The position numbers and the translations under genes are program-made. Below are positions 21,826 through 36,250 of a DNA stretch of 64,000 bases, piece after piece; position 1 is the stretch's first letter, and every line of letters begins with the position of its first letter. The notes under the pieces were generated by a model that saw only the letters and a program-made list of their open reading frames with translations, did not search any database and had not been told where the DNA came from. The stretch lies in contig NC_064436.1 in the NCBI RefSeq assembly GCF_023343835.1, positions 49,389,883 through 49,453,882 on the forward strand. Reading direction: 5' to 3'. The stretch is from Lagopus muta (taxonomy: Eukaryota > Chordata > Aves > Galliformes > Phasianidae).

Positions 21826-24800
21826 GTAGGCCATCCCGGACCCTCTTCCTGCAAGTTTTGCTTCTCGCAGTAAATGTGTCATCACAGGACTGTCGAGTTC
21901 TCCTGTCAGAACTGAAATGTCTCCTCACCCACAGACGTTCATAAGAATGCAGATTCCTTGCTCGTCTCTAAAAGAGGAGGAATTGATTTTTAGTTCTTGA
22001 CTGTCCTCATGTGTTCTCTCAAAGCTGGAGTCAGTACAAAGAACTGCTGATTTGTACATGAAATGCATCCACTGTGTTGGAGGGGGTTCTGAAGTGGGGT
22101 CATAATTACTAATTTCAGGATGTATTGCCAAACTATTTCTTGATAAGCTAGGAGGTATCCCTGGGTTCCAGCAGAGTGAGATTTAGCAGAGTGGGGAAAA
22201 TGACCAGGTCTAGTTTAGGGTATTCTGGACCAAAAAGACAGCACTGCTTAGAACCAGCAAAGATGAATTTCTGGAATTCATAGGTGGAGCCTTGTAATTG
22301 TTTTCGATGTAAAAATCAATCAGATTTTGGAGTTTAATACAAGTCACGTGTCTGATGCTTAGCAAAGTTGCTAAATTTTCATAAACAAAAGGGATCATTG
22401 CTGTAAACACATGATTTTTTTCTTGTTTGACAGCATCCTGGAGGACTGTGAGGTTTATGGCTGCTTTATTTTTTTAATCTCTCTTTCCTTTAGATACATG
22501 AAATACTATGATACAGTAGTATTATTTCTCAACTCTGTGCCAAAAACAGAGAAGAAGATTAAGCGCTGACCAAATATTAGCACAGGTCATTTGTTAGCAC
22601 CATGGTCTTTGGACCAGAATGTTGTCGTAATCTAGGATTTGGGCCTGTGCCCAGGGTGGAGATGTGGTAATGATTTTTTTGAGATCAGAAATATTCTCTT
22701 ATCTGATGATGTGTTTCCCATCACAGTCTTGTCTCCACAAAGATGGAAAGATAGAAATTGTGGTCTCACCCAGTTGCTCAGCACAGTGAAAAATGTCTTA
22801 ATTATAAATGTGAAGAAACTGTAGGCATCGTCCTGTGCTCCCAAAGCAACAAGGCTCATGTCTGTGTCTTGTTTCTGTGGAAATTGACCTTGTTCAATTA
22901 CAGATTGGAAATTTGTTTGCTGAATGCAAGAGTCTAACCTGGTATTTTCAAAACCGCAGTGGCCTATTGTTACAAAAGAACCTAGAGCTTTGGTTGGACA
23001 GAGACCTTGAATCACAGAGTGTGCAGAATGAGGAGGAGTGTGGTTTTGAAACCTTTGTGGTAAATGGGTATTCTTATTATTCCAATTGGAGGACTTGCAT
23101 TGGTGAGCCATGCCATCCTACATAACAGAAATAGTAGGATTTCCAAGACATACACATGTGTATCATTGAATTCCCTTGTTTGTGTGTTGTATGTGACTTT
23201 CAGGCTAAGAGAAGGTGTTCTTTCCTCATTTTTTATCAAGTACTGTTAAGAAATTGGGCTGTAGACTAATTGTAAATGGGAGGAAATAGTTTGGTTGTGG
23301 CTCCATTCTTGCCTAAGCAACAGAGAAAGATTTTTCTTGTATTGGTATTGCTTAATCTGAGTTTGGAAATTTTTTTCATCTGTTGTTCACTTTCCCAAAA
23401 CATCAAGAAAATTGGAAGAAGTATAGAACCTTTTAGAACTAACCCAGCAAATATTCTTTCTTTGTTTTTGCTTAAAAGCAAGCATTAATCTTTGCATATG
23501 AAATCCATGTTTCTTTATATCAACTTGGTTTTTTATAGAAAGAAAATCACATTGGCATGTGGAATGTAATACAGTACTTAGACAGAAATGCACATGAAAG
23601 TTTTGTTCAGTTTAAAGATAACTTTCCAGAGCTTTAAATATTGATAAAAGCCAGCTTGAGCAAAATGTACAGGCATGTTTTGATCCTTGCAGCTGTAGGG
23701 TTTTTGACTTGGCCATGTATCACCTAAAGATGCTCTGTGTGTATTTTTTATGTATCTTGGTGCTCTGATAGCCACCGTTCTTGGTGCAAGCACATTTTTA
23801 TTCTCTGACTTACTAAAAGCACAGTCAACTTAATTGGCTGCAAATTTGTGTTGATATTAGCAACTTTTGTGATATCACATCTGTATTTTTGTGTCCAGGC
23901 TTCTACTCATAATGAAGGCTTTTCTTATTATTGGAACTTGAGACGTTCTGGGCACCTGTCCCAGAGTGCCTGAGCAGCAGCTTTTGTGCCAAGGACTTCT
24001 AAAAAGAGTGTTTTTCTATCCTTTCTCTCCTGCTTCGGGCTGTGGGTAATAAAATGTAGGCCAGATTCATTTGCAGTGTTTTGATAGATACGTATGCTAA
24101 CATTAGCACTGCCCCAAAGATGGAGGTATCAAGAACTTCCAAGTCAGCGTGTGCCTTCTGAGCGGTGCCGAAAGGAGAAGCCTCTGCATTGCGTGTGTGT
24201 GTTGCACAAAGCACCAGGAGCTCAGGCACTTAATGGTGTCAAAAATGTTTTTTAGTATGTTAGGTTACGCTGATGGTTCAGTGCCTCCTTGGAGTAGGAT
24301 GTACGCTGTGTGTCATTTCAGCCATTAAAGAAGCGATTCCCACAATACTGTGTTATGGCTGGGGACAAATGGCCTGAGCTTAATTGAATCTATTAAATGG
24401 ACAAATGAGGCAGCTCCCAAGTAACAGTTTTGAAACTTCCTGCAAAGTAGCTACAGAAAATTTGGGGGGAGATAATATTGCTCTTTACAGTGCACCAATT
24501 CATTATATAGCAGTTGGTCTCAGAGCTATAAATCAAATGTTTGTCACGTTAGTAAGGTTTGTAGGGAGAGATAGCATCTTTTATTTAACGGAATGATATA
24601 AGTGGAAAGTAAATAATTCAAGTCACCCAAGTCTTTCTTCAGGTCTATAATGAAACCAGCAACTCAGAACCAGTTGGGAACAGTTGCTATTGCTGTTACG
24701 TTTTTTCCTTTAAGGTAGTTTAAGGAAGCCTGAGGCACTCAGCATCTGTCCTGCAAAACTTCTCAATGACCTCAAAATTAAAACAAATAGTAATAATTGA

Positions 24801-27032
24801 CTGCTGAACATTTTCAAGATGGAATGTATTTTACTGCCTTGTCAAACTTGTATAGAACTTGTATACTATTGTCAGTAAAATATCAAATTTCTTTGATCAC
24901 AAGAGAATATTTTCATGTGATTTATATGTAACCGTGTCATCATTAGGAGTAGGATTAGTAGTAGTGTAATTGATTGTCACAGTTACTTAAAATAACCATA
25001 GCAGTCCAAAATGCAGGGAGTTTCTCACAGCCGTTAAAGGTGAAGTGAGAGCTGCCGTTGAAGGATGTCTGTCTCTGCTGCCAGTCTTCCTACCTGTGTT
25101 CTCTGTCTTCTCAACAAGTGTTTTGTTTTGCCTCATGGTAAAACTGATGGGTAAACAGATCTGGGTTAAAACTTAGGAGAAAACAAATTACTGCGTCGAT
25201 TTTAGCCCAGATCATTTTCTTGCCTAGTTTTTCAGTAGAAGAACTGATGTGTGATGTACAAATTCAGTTTAGGTTTGTATTGATACTTACACAATTTGAT
25301 AAGTGTTTGAGGGACATGTAGGAAAAAGGAAAGTGTCTGTAGTGCAGTGGTTGGCTTTACATCTAAGTATCAGTCTAAGCAATCCTAACTCATAAAATAT
25401 GTACAAAGTGCATTTAATAGGCACTGAAATACAGAAGTACAAAAACAGTTTCTGAAACTTTAAGAAAGAATGGAGTGAGATATATTTCGGCGTAGAGATT
25501 TTTAACAAAGCTTTAAGGCAGTGTAAATAAAGTTTTAATGAAATGAGCGTTCTGTGGGTGAGAATTTGTTGAGGATTATGCAGTCCTTTGTCATAGTTGG
25601 GGTTAGCATTCTGGTTTTTGTTCTGGTTTTCTGGATGGGGGGAGTAGGTCTTCCCGTAGTTCACAGTGAGTCCAGCAGTCTTGTCACTTTCTCATGGTAA
25701 CAGTCCAGCAAGGTGTTTTCTGTGAGATTCTTTTTATCTCTCTCTCCTCCAGTTCCCCCCTCTGCTGCCCCACCCTGAGGCCCAGTGTGTGATCATCTGG
25801 ATTAGTATTCCTGGTGTGCCCTGCAGACTTCCTTATCTCGTCCCTTGGCATTTCTAAATTAGCTGGTATAAACAAGCACTCCCTATCCTTCCCATTGTCT
25901 TTCTGTATGTTCCTCAGGTTAATAGATGTTGTCTTCTTTGTAGTTGAGCTTGTTGTGTTTTTATCTCTGGAAGATTATCCTCACATCACTAGAAATTGTT
26001 AATGCTAATAAATAATGCTAATTATTATGTGTGGATTTTTTTCCCCTCTTTTAATGTTTGGATTAAGCTGGAGATCTGTGAGGATAAAAAAAATAATCTC
26101 TTTACTCACCTAATATTTCTTTATATGGCCTTTGGGATTGTGTGGTACGCTGGGTGGAACTTGGATGTGCATGTGTTGCTATTTTGAAGGAAACTAAAAA
26201 ATAAAACCTAGAATATCATCTGAGAGTAGAGAACCTGTTTTCTGTTGTCATACGCTGGGATCTGATATGTTTGAGGGGGGGAAAAAGATCCATATTAGAT
26301 CCTTATTAGTATGTCGGATTGCGTTAACTAACAAATACTGTTTGCCAGTAAGAGATGACATGCATGTTCTCGTGGCTTAGACCTCTGACTTGCATGTCCA
26401 TATGTGCTTAAATGTGAGAACTGTAAGTAGCTCTGTAGAGGTTGCATTGCCAGGTTGCAAAATGATCCACAGATAATTATTCTAACACTTCTTAAACTTC
26501 CATTAATTGTATTTAACTGCAGACTGCAGTTAGCAATGTTCTTGAGCTATTGCTGGCTGCAGAAGCCTAAAGCCAAATTTCTAATTTGAATTTGCTCATA
26601 GTTTAATCTTTTTAATTAGTTTGACTCTTGCAACAATCAAGTTTTTCATTAACTAGGACAGGCCACCAGTCAGAAGAAGAAATCTTATACTGATCTTTTT
26701 TTTCTTCTTTTCTCCAATGAAGTCATAGCTCTTTTCTTTGTAAATGCCCCAATTTTCTCAATCCTTGGAGGAATAGACCATGTAGGTTCACCTGGATGTT
26801 ACTTTATTTCAAATTGATTGATGATTAAATCCTTTTCAAAGATAATTTTCTTATGTTACAACTACACCAGTAATCAATGGCAGCTACGTGTATATAATAT
26901 TATTTGGATGATATCCTGGTAATAAAAATATAAATGCATTGCAAGAGAAAAGTAGTCCTGGTTGGGAGATGGAGGGAGGGGTGGAAAGTGAAGTTTGCTG
27001 AATTAAGTGTGATAAGATCTGGAAACATGGGT

Positions 27033-27199
27033 ACTGGAATGGGCTGCCCCGGGAGGTGGTGGACGAGATAAGGTGTTAAGGAATGTTTGGATGTTGTGTT
27101 GAGGGACGTGGTTTGGTGAGAGCTGTTGGTGATCAGTGGATGGTTGGACTCGATGTTGCAGGTCTTTTCTAACCTTGAAGATTCTGTGATTCTATAATC
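27033..27199 (+). mobile_element. CR1 LINE 3' end fragment
   Basis: Begins ggaatgggctgccccgggag, a standard CR1 motif, continues through ggttggactcgatgttgcag, and ends with gattctgtgattctata, the CR1 tail. It is a 5'-truncated copy in the same orientation as PDS5A. Confidence 0.9.
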
Positions 27200-30100
27200 C
27201 GATGATGAACCACTGAAATGGACAGACTAGGCCAGAAGTCTTTCTGTCCTTGTTTATTCTAATCAAAACCTCAAAGGATTATTAATACTATTGTGCTTAG
27301 TGGTTTGTTGTTGTTCTTTGGTGAGGGGTTGATACAAACCTTAGTTTAAGAGATGGAGAATTGAAAAGCTGCCCCTACTGGGAGGGGGCCAGGGGAACAA
27401 CCACTAAGTTGGCTTCAGGGGCCTGATTTGGCAAGTCTGAGATGTAACTTCTGAAGTGACTGTGCATTTTGTTGCATTTTGCTCATTCAGACCACATGTT
27501 TCTTTGGTTTCAGTTACGCTTTGGAGTGCTTAGCTCTTCTTTGAAGCAAGCCCCCTCTTTCTGCTTAGGAACCTGGAAAATGTCACATTTTCTGGAAAAA
27601 GTTTGTTGCAGGCTGTGTAACAGGCATCTTATAGAAAGTTTGTAATAGGTGACAATATAGCAGGATCGGTTGCCCAATGAGGCCTAAAATACTTCTCTCC
27701 TGCAATATTTTTCTTCATTTATTGTCTTGCAGCTCCACTAAATAAATTCAGAAGTGGCTTCAAGGCTTTTTTTGTTTGTTTTAAATGCACATAATCACGT
27801 AGCAAATACTGTATTAACATTAGCATTGAGGAAATGGTACAGCAATGTGATATGTATAGATTTGTTTAACTTGGACAAGGGATTAATCATGGTAAAAGTA
27901 TAGGAAATAATTGATGCCAGATAGTAGATTAGGAATTTCTGGTTGTGATCCCCTCTCGTGGAGAAAGAGCATTTATTTAAATTGAAAAGGTGAAACGTAA
28001 ATATCGTTGAAGGTCAGCTATTTCTCAGGGTCGTACTGGAAGGTTGTGGCAGAGCAGAACTGAATTTGGTTTGCAGCAGTGCTTTAAACATGTAAGTCAC
28101 TTACTTGAGGTGGGTGTGCCTGGCAGTATGTGTTTTATGGTATAAATGTGGAAAACTTCTGCTGTATTCAAACATTTTAAAGTAAGTTTGGATACAAAAT
28201 CCTAGCCATATTGCTGCATTCGTACAAGGAGTTTGTGTGCATTTGTGAAACAGCAGGAGCATTAGCTGTGCTCAGGGCTATAAGCAAAGTGTTAATCTTG
28301 CAATAGGGCTATGAGATGAGAGAAGAAAAATTATCACTTGGTTTGCAGACAGTAGCGTGGAGATGATTGATAGGAAGGAAAATGAAACATTGTCTGAGGT
28401 TACTTTTATTCCCTGTCTGCTTGAATCAGTTCATGTTACTGTGTTTGCTTAATGCCAATGTGTGTCTTTTGCTACCAAAAAATTAATTAGCAGATCATTA
28501 GTTCACAATGTGTATTAGAGCCACGTACTTTAAAGGAACCAAACTTGTGTAGCTCCTATTCCACATTAAACATTCTTCGTATATGAAGTTCTTGAATGGA
28601 CTGCAGTGTGTCCTTAATCACTGTTGGTACCTGGAAATGTAAAACACGTGCTTACTATGGGTCTCACTCGAAGCAGTGTGCGTTGGCCGGCTCTGCAGCT
28701 GCAGTAAACTAATGAACTGTATTCCCACTGCTGTGCTGACATCAGATTTTTGGTTGTTGCAAAGATGTCTTAAGCATGATGAAGTACTGCTAGAAGAAAA
28801 GAAAGATAGAAGGGCTACAAAGTGTGCTCCTGCTCAGAAACAAAAGGTGAGAATTTTCTCATTCCTAGATATTGTGGCATATCCTAAATGTATGTTTAAT
28901 TAATGTGAGACAGATGAGACGCGCTTATCAGATAGAGGTGTCAGAACTGCAGTGGTGGGATCTGTTTTGCAGTCATGGTGGGGGAAAAGTTTCGTCAAAA
29001 CTTATTGTGAAGGGCAGTCAGCCTATTTAATGTCTTATTTTTCCTTAGCCCATTTTCTTCTATCTGTTTGGCAGCGTTACTCATCTTCGTGATATTCTAT
29101 TGCAATCAATAAATGCAACCTGTTACCTTTGCTGAAATGCTATCTGATGGCGTCATTGGGAGTTATAGGCCTTACAATATGTTGTGAAGGTTGTGTTTTT
29201 TAAGTACCTTTTCATAGAAATTATGACAGCCATCTTTAGGAGATTTGTCAGAAATTTCCAAGTCGTTGAAGTAGTACAAAAGTTTTATGGTGGCAAATAT
29301 GTTTGTAAGCATTAAAGAGGTGCATGTTTGTTTGTTTGTTGTTTCTACTTAAAAATACCCTTTTTAATGGATGTAGGAGAAGAGAGGATTTTAAAAGGAC
29401 TTTGGATAAATCAAATTTTTCTGCAGTTCTTTTCTTCTTCCCCCCCTTCCTTCTGTATCAAATGCAGCACAGTCCTTAAGAGGCTTTACTCATCAGTAGT
29501 TATGGGAGTGGTTAGTAGTGTGAACTTCAGTGTGCAGTCATTGAAGAGTTCCCTTTCGTCTACAATTGTAGTCTGTCTATCTTAGGACTTTCTGTGGAAA
29601 TAACCTGTTTAACCATCAGGGAATAGCTTCAGATTTGCAGATTTACAAAATACATTTTAATACTGTACAACGTGCTGATCTTAAGGCTATTTTATTGGTA
29701 TATCTGACGTGAGAGACCATTAAAATGCCAACTTCAAACTGGTGCTTCCCATGAAAATCCTGTTACTGTAGTTCTTATTGCCTGAGAATTAGCTTCACAA
29801 TTGGTGAAAAAGATAAAAGCAAATAGTTGAATGTAGGAGGTGCTTAATATGAGGATGTTGTGAATTTTGAGCCTTGCAATTGGGTTGTCTGATGCTGTAG
29901 TGTGGGTGTGAAAAGAGTAAGTACTGGAATCAGTTACTGTTCCTGAAAACAAACAAATGGGAGGTGTTTGACTGTACTTCTGTAGGAAGGAAAATGCTGC
30001 CAGATTGTTCGCCTCAAGTTTTTTGTTCTGTGTTCAGGTAGATAGTGGTCAAAGTAGGGTAAGTCGCGTTACTTTAATATAGCTTTGTGTTCCTGCTCTA

Positions 30101-33100
30101 GAATATATGCGTGTTCTTAATTACCCAAAGTGCAGTAGCACCTGTTTATTTAGTAAGCTCATCATTGAAATTTAATCAAACCATGGTCATAATTTAGTAG
30201 GGAGTTATTTGAAATTAAATTTTAAGGAAAATGGAAATTCTTCTTGTAATTTAAAGTAATAAACCATGATGTTCAGGTACTTATCTGTCACTAGCTGTGA
30301 TGCCTCCCTGTGAGCTTCAGTTCTAATGGCCTCATCAGTTTGAAAGGATGTGACTTTTCTAAAACACTTCGTTTACATGGAAAGAGGAATCATTCAGAAT
30401 TATGCTTCTTTGTGCAGTGATATAATGGTATGAAAGGGTACCTGAAGGGAAGTTTTAATTCTTAAAGGTGTTCCAGCAATGAGATGAAATAGTTTTCTTT
30501 CTTTTGGTGGTGGAAACAGAATTTGGCATTCTGGGAAGAGGTGGAAAAGATTACCCTATGGGCTTTTTGTTGTATTTAAACAAGCAATTCTTCCTCAGCA
30601 TTGAATTGCTGCCAAGTTAACATTCATTCACTTAAAAATTAAAGTAGAAAGAAAAGCAAGAGAATTGTGAAGGTTTTTGCTGAAAGTACATTTATTGAAA
30701 TACCTCACTCAGTCATCCTCTGCAAATGTAGATGGTTAATGTCACTATTTCTGCAAAACTTCTAATCCATCTCTTATCTAAAGCTTCTCTAAAGACAGTA
30801 AAATTCCAGTGACAAGAAAATAGGTAGTTTTTGCTTCTATCTGTAAATGCTGACTAGGATGATCTGGGTCTTCTGATCTAGGAGTTGAGTTTGTGAGCCA
30901 TTAGTGACATGGTTTTCTTAGAAAACATACGTGAAATATGAAGGCAGGCATAACTCTGCAGCCTGAGGAAAAATGGAAAATCAGGAAATGAGATTTCAGC
31001 TGTATTCTAGTTGAAACTGGTAATCTAGACAGCTTTGCAATGATGAGATGTTGGCTTTCAGATACAGATCTGTCTTTGTAGAATATGTACGCATTGGTAC
31101 AACTGGAAGTGAGTCAGCTGTAAACCTAGTAAGTTTTAAAAATATGTTTTGAACTGGGAGTGAAAAGCAGTTTAAAGACTATGTTTGTAAACCTCAGCTG
31201 GGGAAGTGAGCACAGCACATTTTCCCAAGGCAGTCTTACACTCCCAGCCTTTATTTCCTGTAAAAGTTAAAACGCCTTCTGTCAGATAACAAAGTAGAAA
31301 TGCTGCCAGTTAATTTTGTTTAATTTTGACATTTTTTACCCTGGAACTTTGTTTTGGATCTTGTGCTGGGATGTCAGAGTACACTGGCCTGAATTGGATT
31401 TGTTATGCCAATATGAAACCGTATTCATCTTCTCCATGAGTTCTGTACTGCAGTTTCTCAAACTTTTTCTGTCTCTTGAGAAATGGCACAGCAGGACTGT
31501 GCCCTAATTCACACTGTCTTAACCTTCTTCAGAATCATTCCTACTTCAATCCATACATGGGCTGTGATGAGTCTAAAAGTATAGAAACGGATTCAACTCC
31601 TATCAACGCATTGGTTAAAGGGCTGCATTGTGAAGTAGCTGCGTGTTGTTAGTAAGTTTAGTCTAAGCTGACCTGTATAGCACATATTTTAGTCTAGTTG
31701 AAAAGCAAGTTAGTTTACCTAAAAATGCAAAATGTAAGTCCTTTTGTGTATCGTGTTTTGGAAGCTTGTTGTTCTTGCAGTGCTGCACCTGAGTACCTTG
31801 AGTATTCTAAGCTGATGCTGCTACTGAAGAAAGGAGTTTTTCATCCTTAACCCTGCTGCTATTGCTATTCAGAGAGTTCCAATTCACAGTCGTTTTCCTT
31901 CTTTGAGTCAGCAGTTCTCTCAGGGTTGTAGAAGCAAATCAAGTTTGTGAAGACTAAGATGAGAAAAATGAAAAATGGAGATACGGAGTGAGGGAAGGAG
32001 TGTGGAGCAGGGGCAGTAATGAAGTTGGAAAGGATGAAGTTGCTACACCAGTTGCTGGAGGATTACTTTTAATCAAACCCTGCTGTGCTTCACTGTATTG
32101 GAGTGTGTGGACAGGCGAACAACGGAGCCAGACAAGTGCTCTTGCTTGTGGACCAACTTTTTCCCACATGCCAGTCCAGGTGTTTGTGCTTCCCTCTCCT
32201 TGTGCTGGCAGAATCCGTGTGGCATTCTTGGGGTGGTACAACTGTTACATTCAGTAACAGTTTAATCTGGGACACTGTTCATTTGGTTTGATGTTATTAG
32301 CTCAACTTAAGGATAAATTAAACGCACCCTGAGATTGGGCTGAAGCAGTCCTGCCCGCCCCTGTGGGGCTACCTTTGTCTTGTACTGACAGTAGCACTTG
32401 TGCAGCCACGTAGTGCCACTCCTCGATCCTGTGAGTGCTGATGTAGTGAAGGGATGGAACTGGCATTTTTAGATTAACTTGCACTGCAGTGAAATTGCAC
32501 CCTAAGAATTTCTGCAACGCCTGCCCCCATCCTGGTTTGGTGAGACAAAATGATGTCTCTTGTTTCAGAGAGCTTCAAATTTAAATGTAAGCAGTGTGCT
32601 ATATTGGAAATTCATGCTGTGTTCGTACACAGGTGTGAATTTTGCTGGTGCTGGTGGTTTTGAACTGATGTGAATGTTGTGAGATCCTGAATGAATTTTC
32701 TAATGTTCTAACAGACTGGCTGCTAGAGTAATAGATCGTACCATTCATGTTAATACATAACTGCTTTCAAAATAAATAGATTTTATGTTGGAGCTCAGAA
32801 CTGGTGGGTGTCATATATAATGAGAGGTTCTTACACTTTGTCTAGGAATGTTTGGTTTTCTGCTTTCTCCCCTTATTATCTTTTTTGTTTGAACAAAAGA
32901 AATAGAATTTGAGGCTTCAGTGTTCTTCAGGCTGCCCTATGCCTGATGGCTCACAGTTCTATGCTAGTATTGTGATAAAGAGATGTGAGCCTTGATGTTT
33001 AGACTGGTCTTTTCCTGTTCTGCAGTCCACACTGTAGTCTTGTGCTGTGACTTGAACTAGAGTGTGCAGGACAGGCCATTGCTTGCAAACAGATTTGTCC

Positions 33101-34261
33101 TCATGCCAGCTCTTATTCTTTTTCCCCCTCCTAATGTCTGCTGCAGTTGATTGTTCTTTAAACAAAGGCTTGTGTGAACTTACATGTTCATACAGAGAAA
33201 TGAATCTTCTAGATAATCATAATTTTTTAAAAAGGTACCTCCCAGCAGCTAAGCACCAGAAAGAGCTTGCTCTTTTTCCTCTGCCAAGCGTGAGCTAGTA
33301 AATACTAGAACGTTTTTCTGTCAGCCTAAAGCCACCGTTAGTAACACACCACAGGGCACGTAGGTAGACCACGGGTTTACTGTTACGCATTCATCTGTTC
33401 TGCAAATATCCATAGAAAGTAAAAACACTTCTTAAAATGGTGGCCATTTAACTTGTATTTCTTATGCTCTTAGGTTCTGAAAAGTATGCAGACTGTTTTT
33501 TTTTTAAGGATGCCTTAATTGAACAAAAAACACAGAAAAATGTCTGAGTGTAATTTTGCTTATTCTTTGATGATGCAGTGTTTGCAGAGAGCTTGCACTT
33601 CTGTGGTGCTGTATGCATTGAAAATCTGTAGTTGCCAAACTTTTTTTTTTCCCTTAGCAACGTGCGTGTAATATATGGAAACTTGTTATGAAAATAACTG
33701 CACAGGAATGTTGCCAGAAACTGTTGTATGAAGTTATATGGGTAATTTTGATTATACAATCTTCTCCTTGAAACGATTTGATTTCATCTCGTGTTCTTGA
33801 GGGAGTTTCTGGCTTGTTTTTAGTTGTTCCAATTCATATTGTTATTTAAGCTAGTCTTCTTGTCATCTTAAATTCAGAAAGCTTCACAGTAACAAAAAAG
33901 AAAAGAATGTGTGGATCTGTGTTGCATGTATCACCAGTTATTCTATCGGGGCTCCCGAATTCAGTTGTTATAAAAAATTTTGGAGAGCTTAGGTGAGTAT
34001 TGATTCAAAATCTGTAATTGAATTCCTTGTCTGATTATATAGAGAAAAACTATAAGCAACTGGTACCAGTCATGAGCAGTAAATCGACTGCTCTGTGGCT
34101 TGACCAGTGCAAAGAAACTTGGATATGTTGGTAGTAGATGATAATGCTGTTGCAAAGAGAACCTGTGTAAATGTCGAACTGAGTTAGCATTGTCTTAACT
34201 TGAACTAGAATGCATGCACGGTGGTCTTAGTGAAGGTGAAGCGGGGAGGGTGTCCTGATTT

Positions 34262-34475
34262 TTACAGAATTGTAGGGGTTGGAAGGGACCTGTGGACATC
34301 ATCAAGTCCAACCTCCCTGCTGAAGTAAAGTTCCCTGAGTAGGTCATGCAGGAGGGCATCCAGGCAGGTTTTGAGTATCCGCAGAGAAGGAGGTTCCACT
34401 CTCTCTCTGGGCGGCCTCATATAAGGCTCTGTAACCTTCACAGTGCAGAAATTATTGCTCCTGTTCATTTTTGTG
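34262..34475 (-). mobile_element. CR1 LINE 3' end fragment
   Basis: Starts cagaattgtaggggttggaa followed by gggacc, the reverse complement of a CR1 3' end. It continues with catccaggcaggttttgagt and agaaggaggttccactctct, both typical CR1 sequence. Truncated; antisense to PDS5A. Confidence 0.9.
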
Positions 34476-34931
34476 GACTTCTCTGGGATTGACTACTAGG
34501 GACAACTATTTTCTTAGCCAAAATGAGTGATAAGCATTTTGTATTTTTGTCTGCCTATGTGAATATTATATATCAAATTATAATTATATGTGTTGTATAT
34601 CTCTCGTATCTCACTTTGTTAAGAATCAAGTCTTTTCTGAAATCTTCCTTTTGATGTGTAAAAACAGCTCCTAAGCGAATTAAAAGCAGATGTTGTTTGA
34701 TGCTGTCTTTGTCAGCCAGGTATGGATGGATGGCTATGATGTGTGTTTCCACATGGCTTTACCACATCGTAGGCTTGTGAGTGAGCAACCAGAGCTATGG
34801 CAAAAGACATAAAGATATGAAGGTGAACAAGGCAGTGGATTCAAATGGGCAGCAGGAAGCTTCTTTATGCATCCTTCGGTTGCCTTTGCTGGTTGTTTCT
34901 CTGATTATTTCTTTTATTATTATTTTTAGGG

Positions 34932-34970
34932 TTTTTGTTGTTGTTGTTTGTTTTGTTTGTTTGTTTGTTT
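34932..34970. repeat. TTG/TTTG simple repeat
   Basis: A run of TTG units passes into TTTG units. Simple microsatellite within intron 1. Confidence 0.9.
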
Positions 34971-35529
34971 AATTTTTTTTACTGTTAATCCAGTGCTGCA
35001 CTCACTACTGGTGTGGAAACCACTGAGATTCACGATATGATTCAAGAAGGTAGCACCTTCTGTCCTCTGTTTGACTATGAGTTTCAGCCCTATCCCCGTT
35101 TTGATTACTAACCCTGCTCTTAACATCTGGACTGAAACTCTGCATCATGAATGTAGCTGTATTTTGGGAATACCTAATAGAAATACTGACACATTTTCTT
35201 CAATTTAACATACTTAGGCCACAATTTGCTGTCTTCTGTAGTAATTTTCAATGAAATAAATAGTCAAATATTTGGTCTCAGTACTTTTCTTGAAGGTGCT
35301 AAAAGGCTTTGTCTTAATGCCTGAGTTTTAGGCACTGGAGATTTTTCTTGATAGCTTTTCTTCCCTGCTCGTAAATCTTGGCTAACAGCACATTTACGAT
35401 TTCAAATCAACTCCTGCAGGTATTAGAGACTGTTGTAAACCTCTGTAAACAATCTGTAGGCCAAAGTGCACTTGTAAATTCCTCGTTTCTTTCTATACAG
35501 ATGCACTGCAAAATATTTAAACATTTAAC

Positions 35530-35556
35530 AAAAAAAAAAAAAAACAAAAAAAAAAA
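35530..35556. repeat. poly(A) tract with one interruption
   Basis: About 26 A residues with a single C at 35545. No retroposed gene was recognised upstream, so it is listed as low complexity. Confidence 0.9.
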
Positions 35557-35825
35557 CACCAAGCAAACAAGACCAGCAGAGCAATACGCTGCTAAATCTT
35601 TGTAGAATGAAAAAGTGAGAAAACATGCATAGCAAGATACTACAGTCCACAGGTTTGGGATGAACTATTTCAGGATGCTGCTCACCTACATGCTGTGATC
35701 ATGAGGGCAATTTAAAAAAAAAAATCAACAATAGAAGATTATACGTATAGAACATGAATTAAATTGCCAAGTTTCACACATTTTGGATTCTGAACCATAG
35801 CTAATGCAATGGAATTAAGTACTGT

Positions 35826-36250
35826 ACATAGAATCATAGAATGGCCTGGGTTGAAAAGGACCACAATGATCATCCAGTTTCAACCCCCTGCTATGTGCAG
35901 GGTCACCAACCACAAGACCAGGCTGCCCAGAGCCACATCCAGCCTGGCCCTGAATGCCTCCAGGTATGGGGCATCCACAGCCTCCTTGGGCAACCTGTTC
36001 CCATGTGTCACACCCTCTGAGTGAAAAGCTTCCTCCTAATATCCAACCTAAACCTCCCCTGTCTCAGTTTAAAACCATTCCCCCTTGTCCTATCACTATC
36101 CACCCTCATAAACAGCTGTTCCCTCTCCTGTTTATACGCTCACTTCAAGTACTGGAAGGCCGCAATGAGGTTTCCCTGGAGCCTTCTCTTCTGCAAGCTA
36201 AACAAGCCCAGTTCCCTCAGCCTTTCCTCATAGGAGAGATGCTCTAGCCA
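35826..36250 (-). mobile_element. CR1 LINE, truncated copy
   Basis: Starts with tagaatcatagaatggcctg, the reverse complement of a CR1 3' end, then the usual order: aggctgcccagagccacatc, cagcctccttgggcaacctg, aagtactggaaggccgcaat. It stops near 36250 (cctcataggagagatgctct). A clear antisense copy in intron 1. Confidence 0.93.
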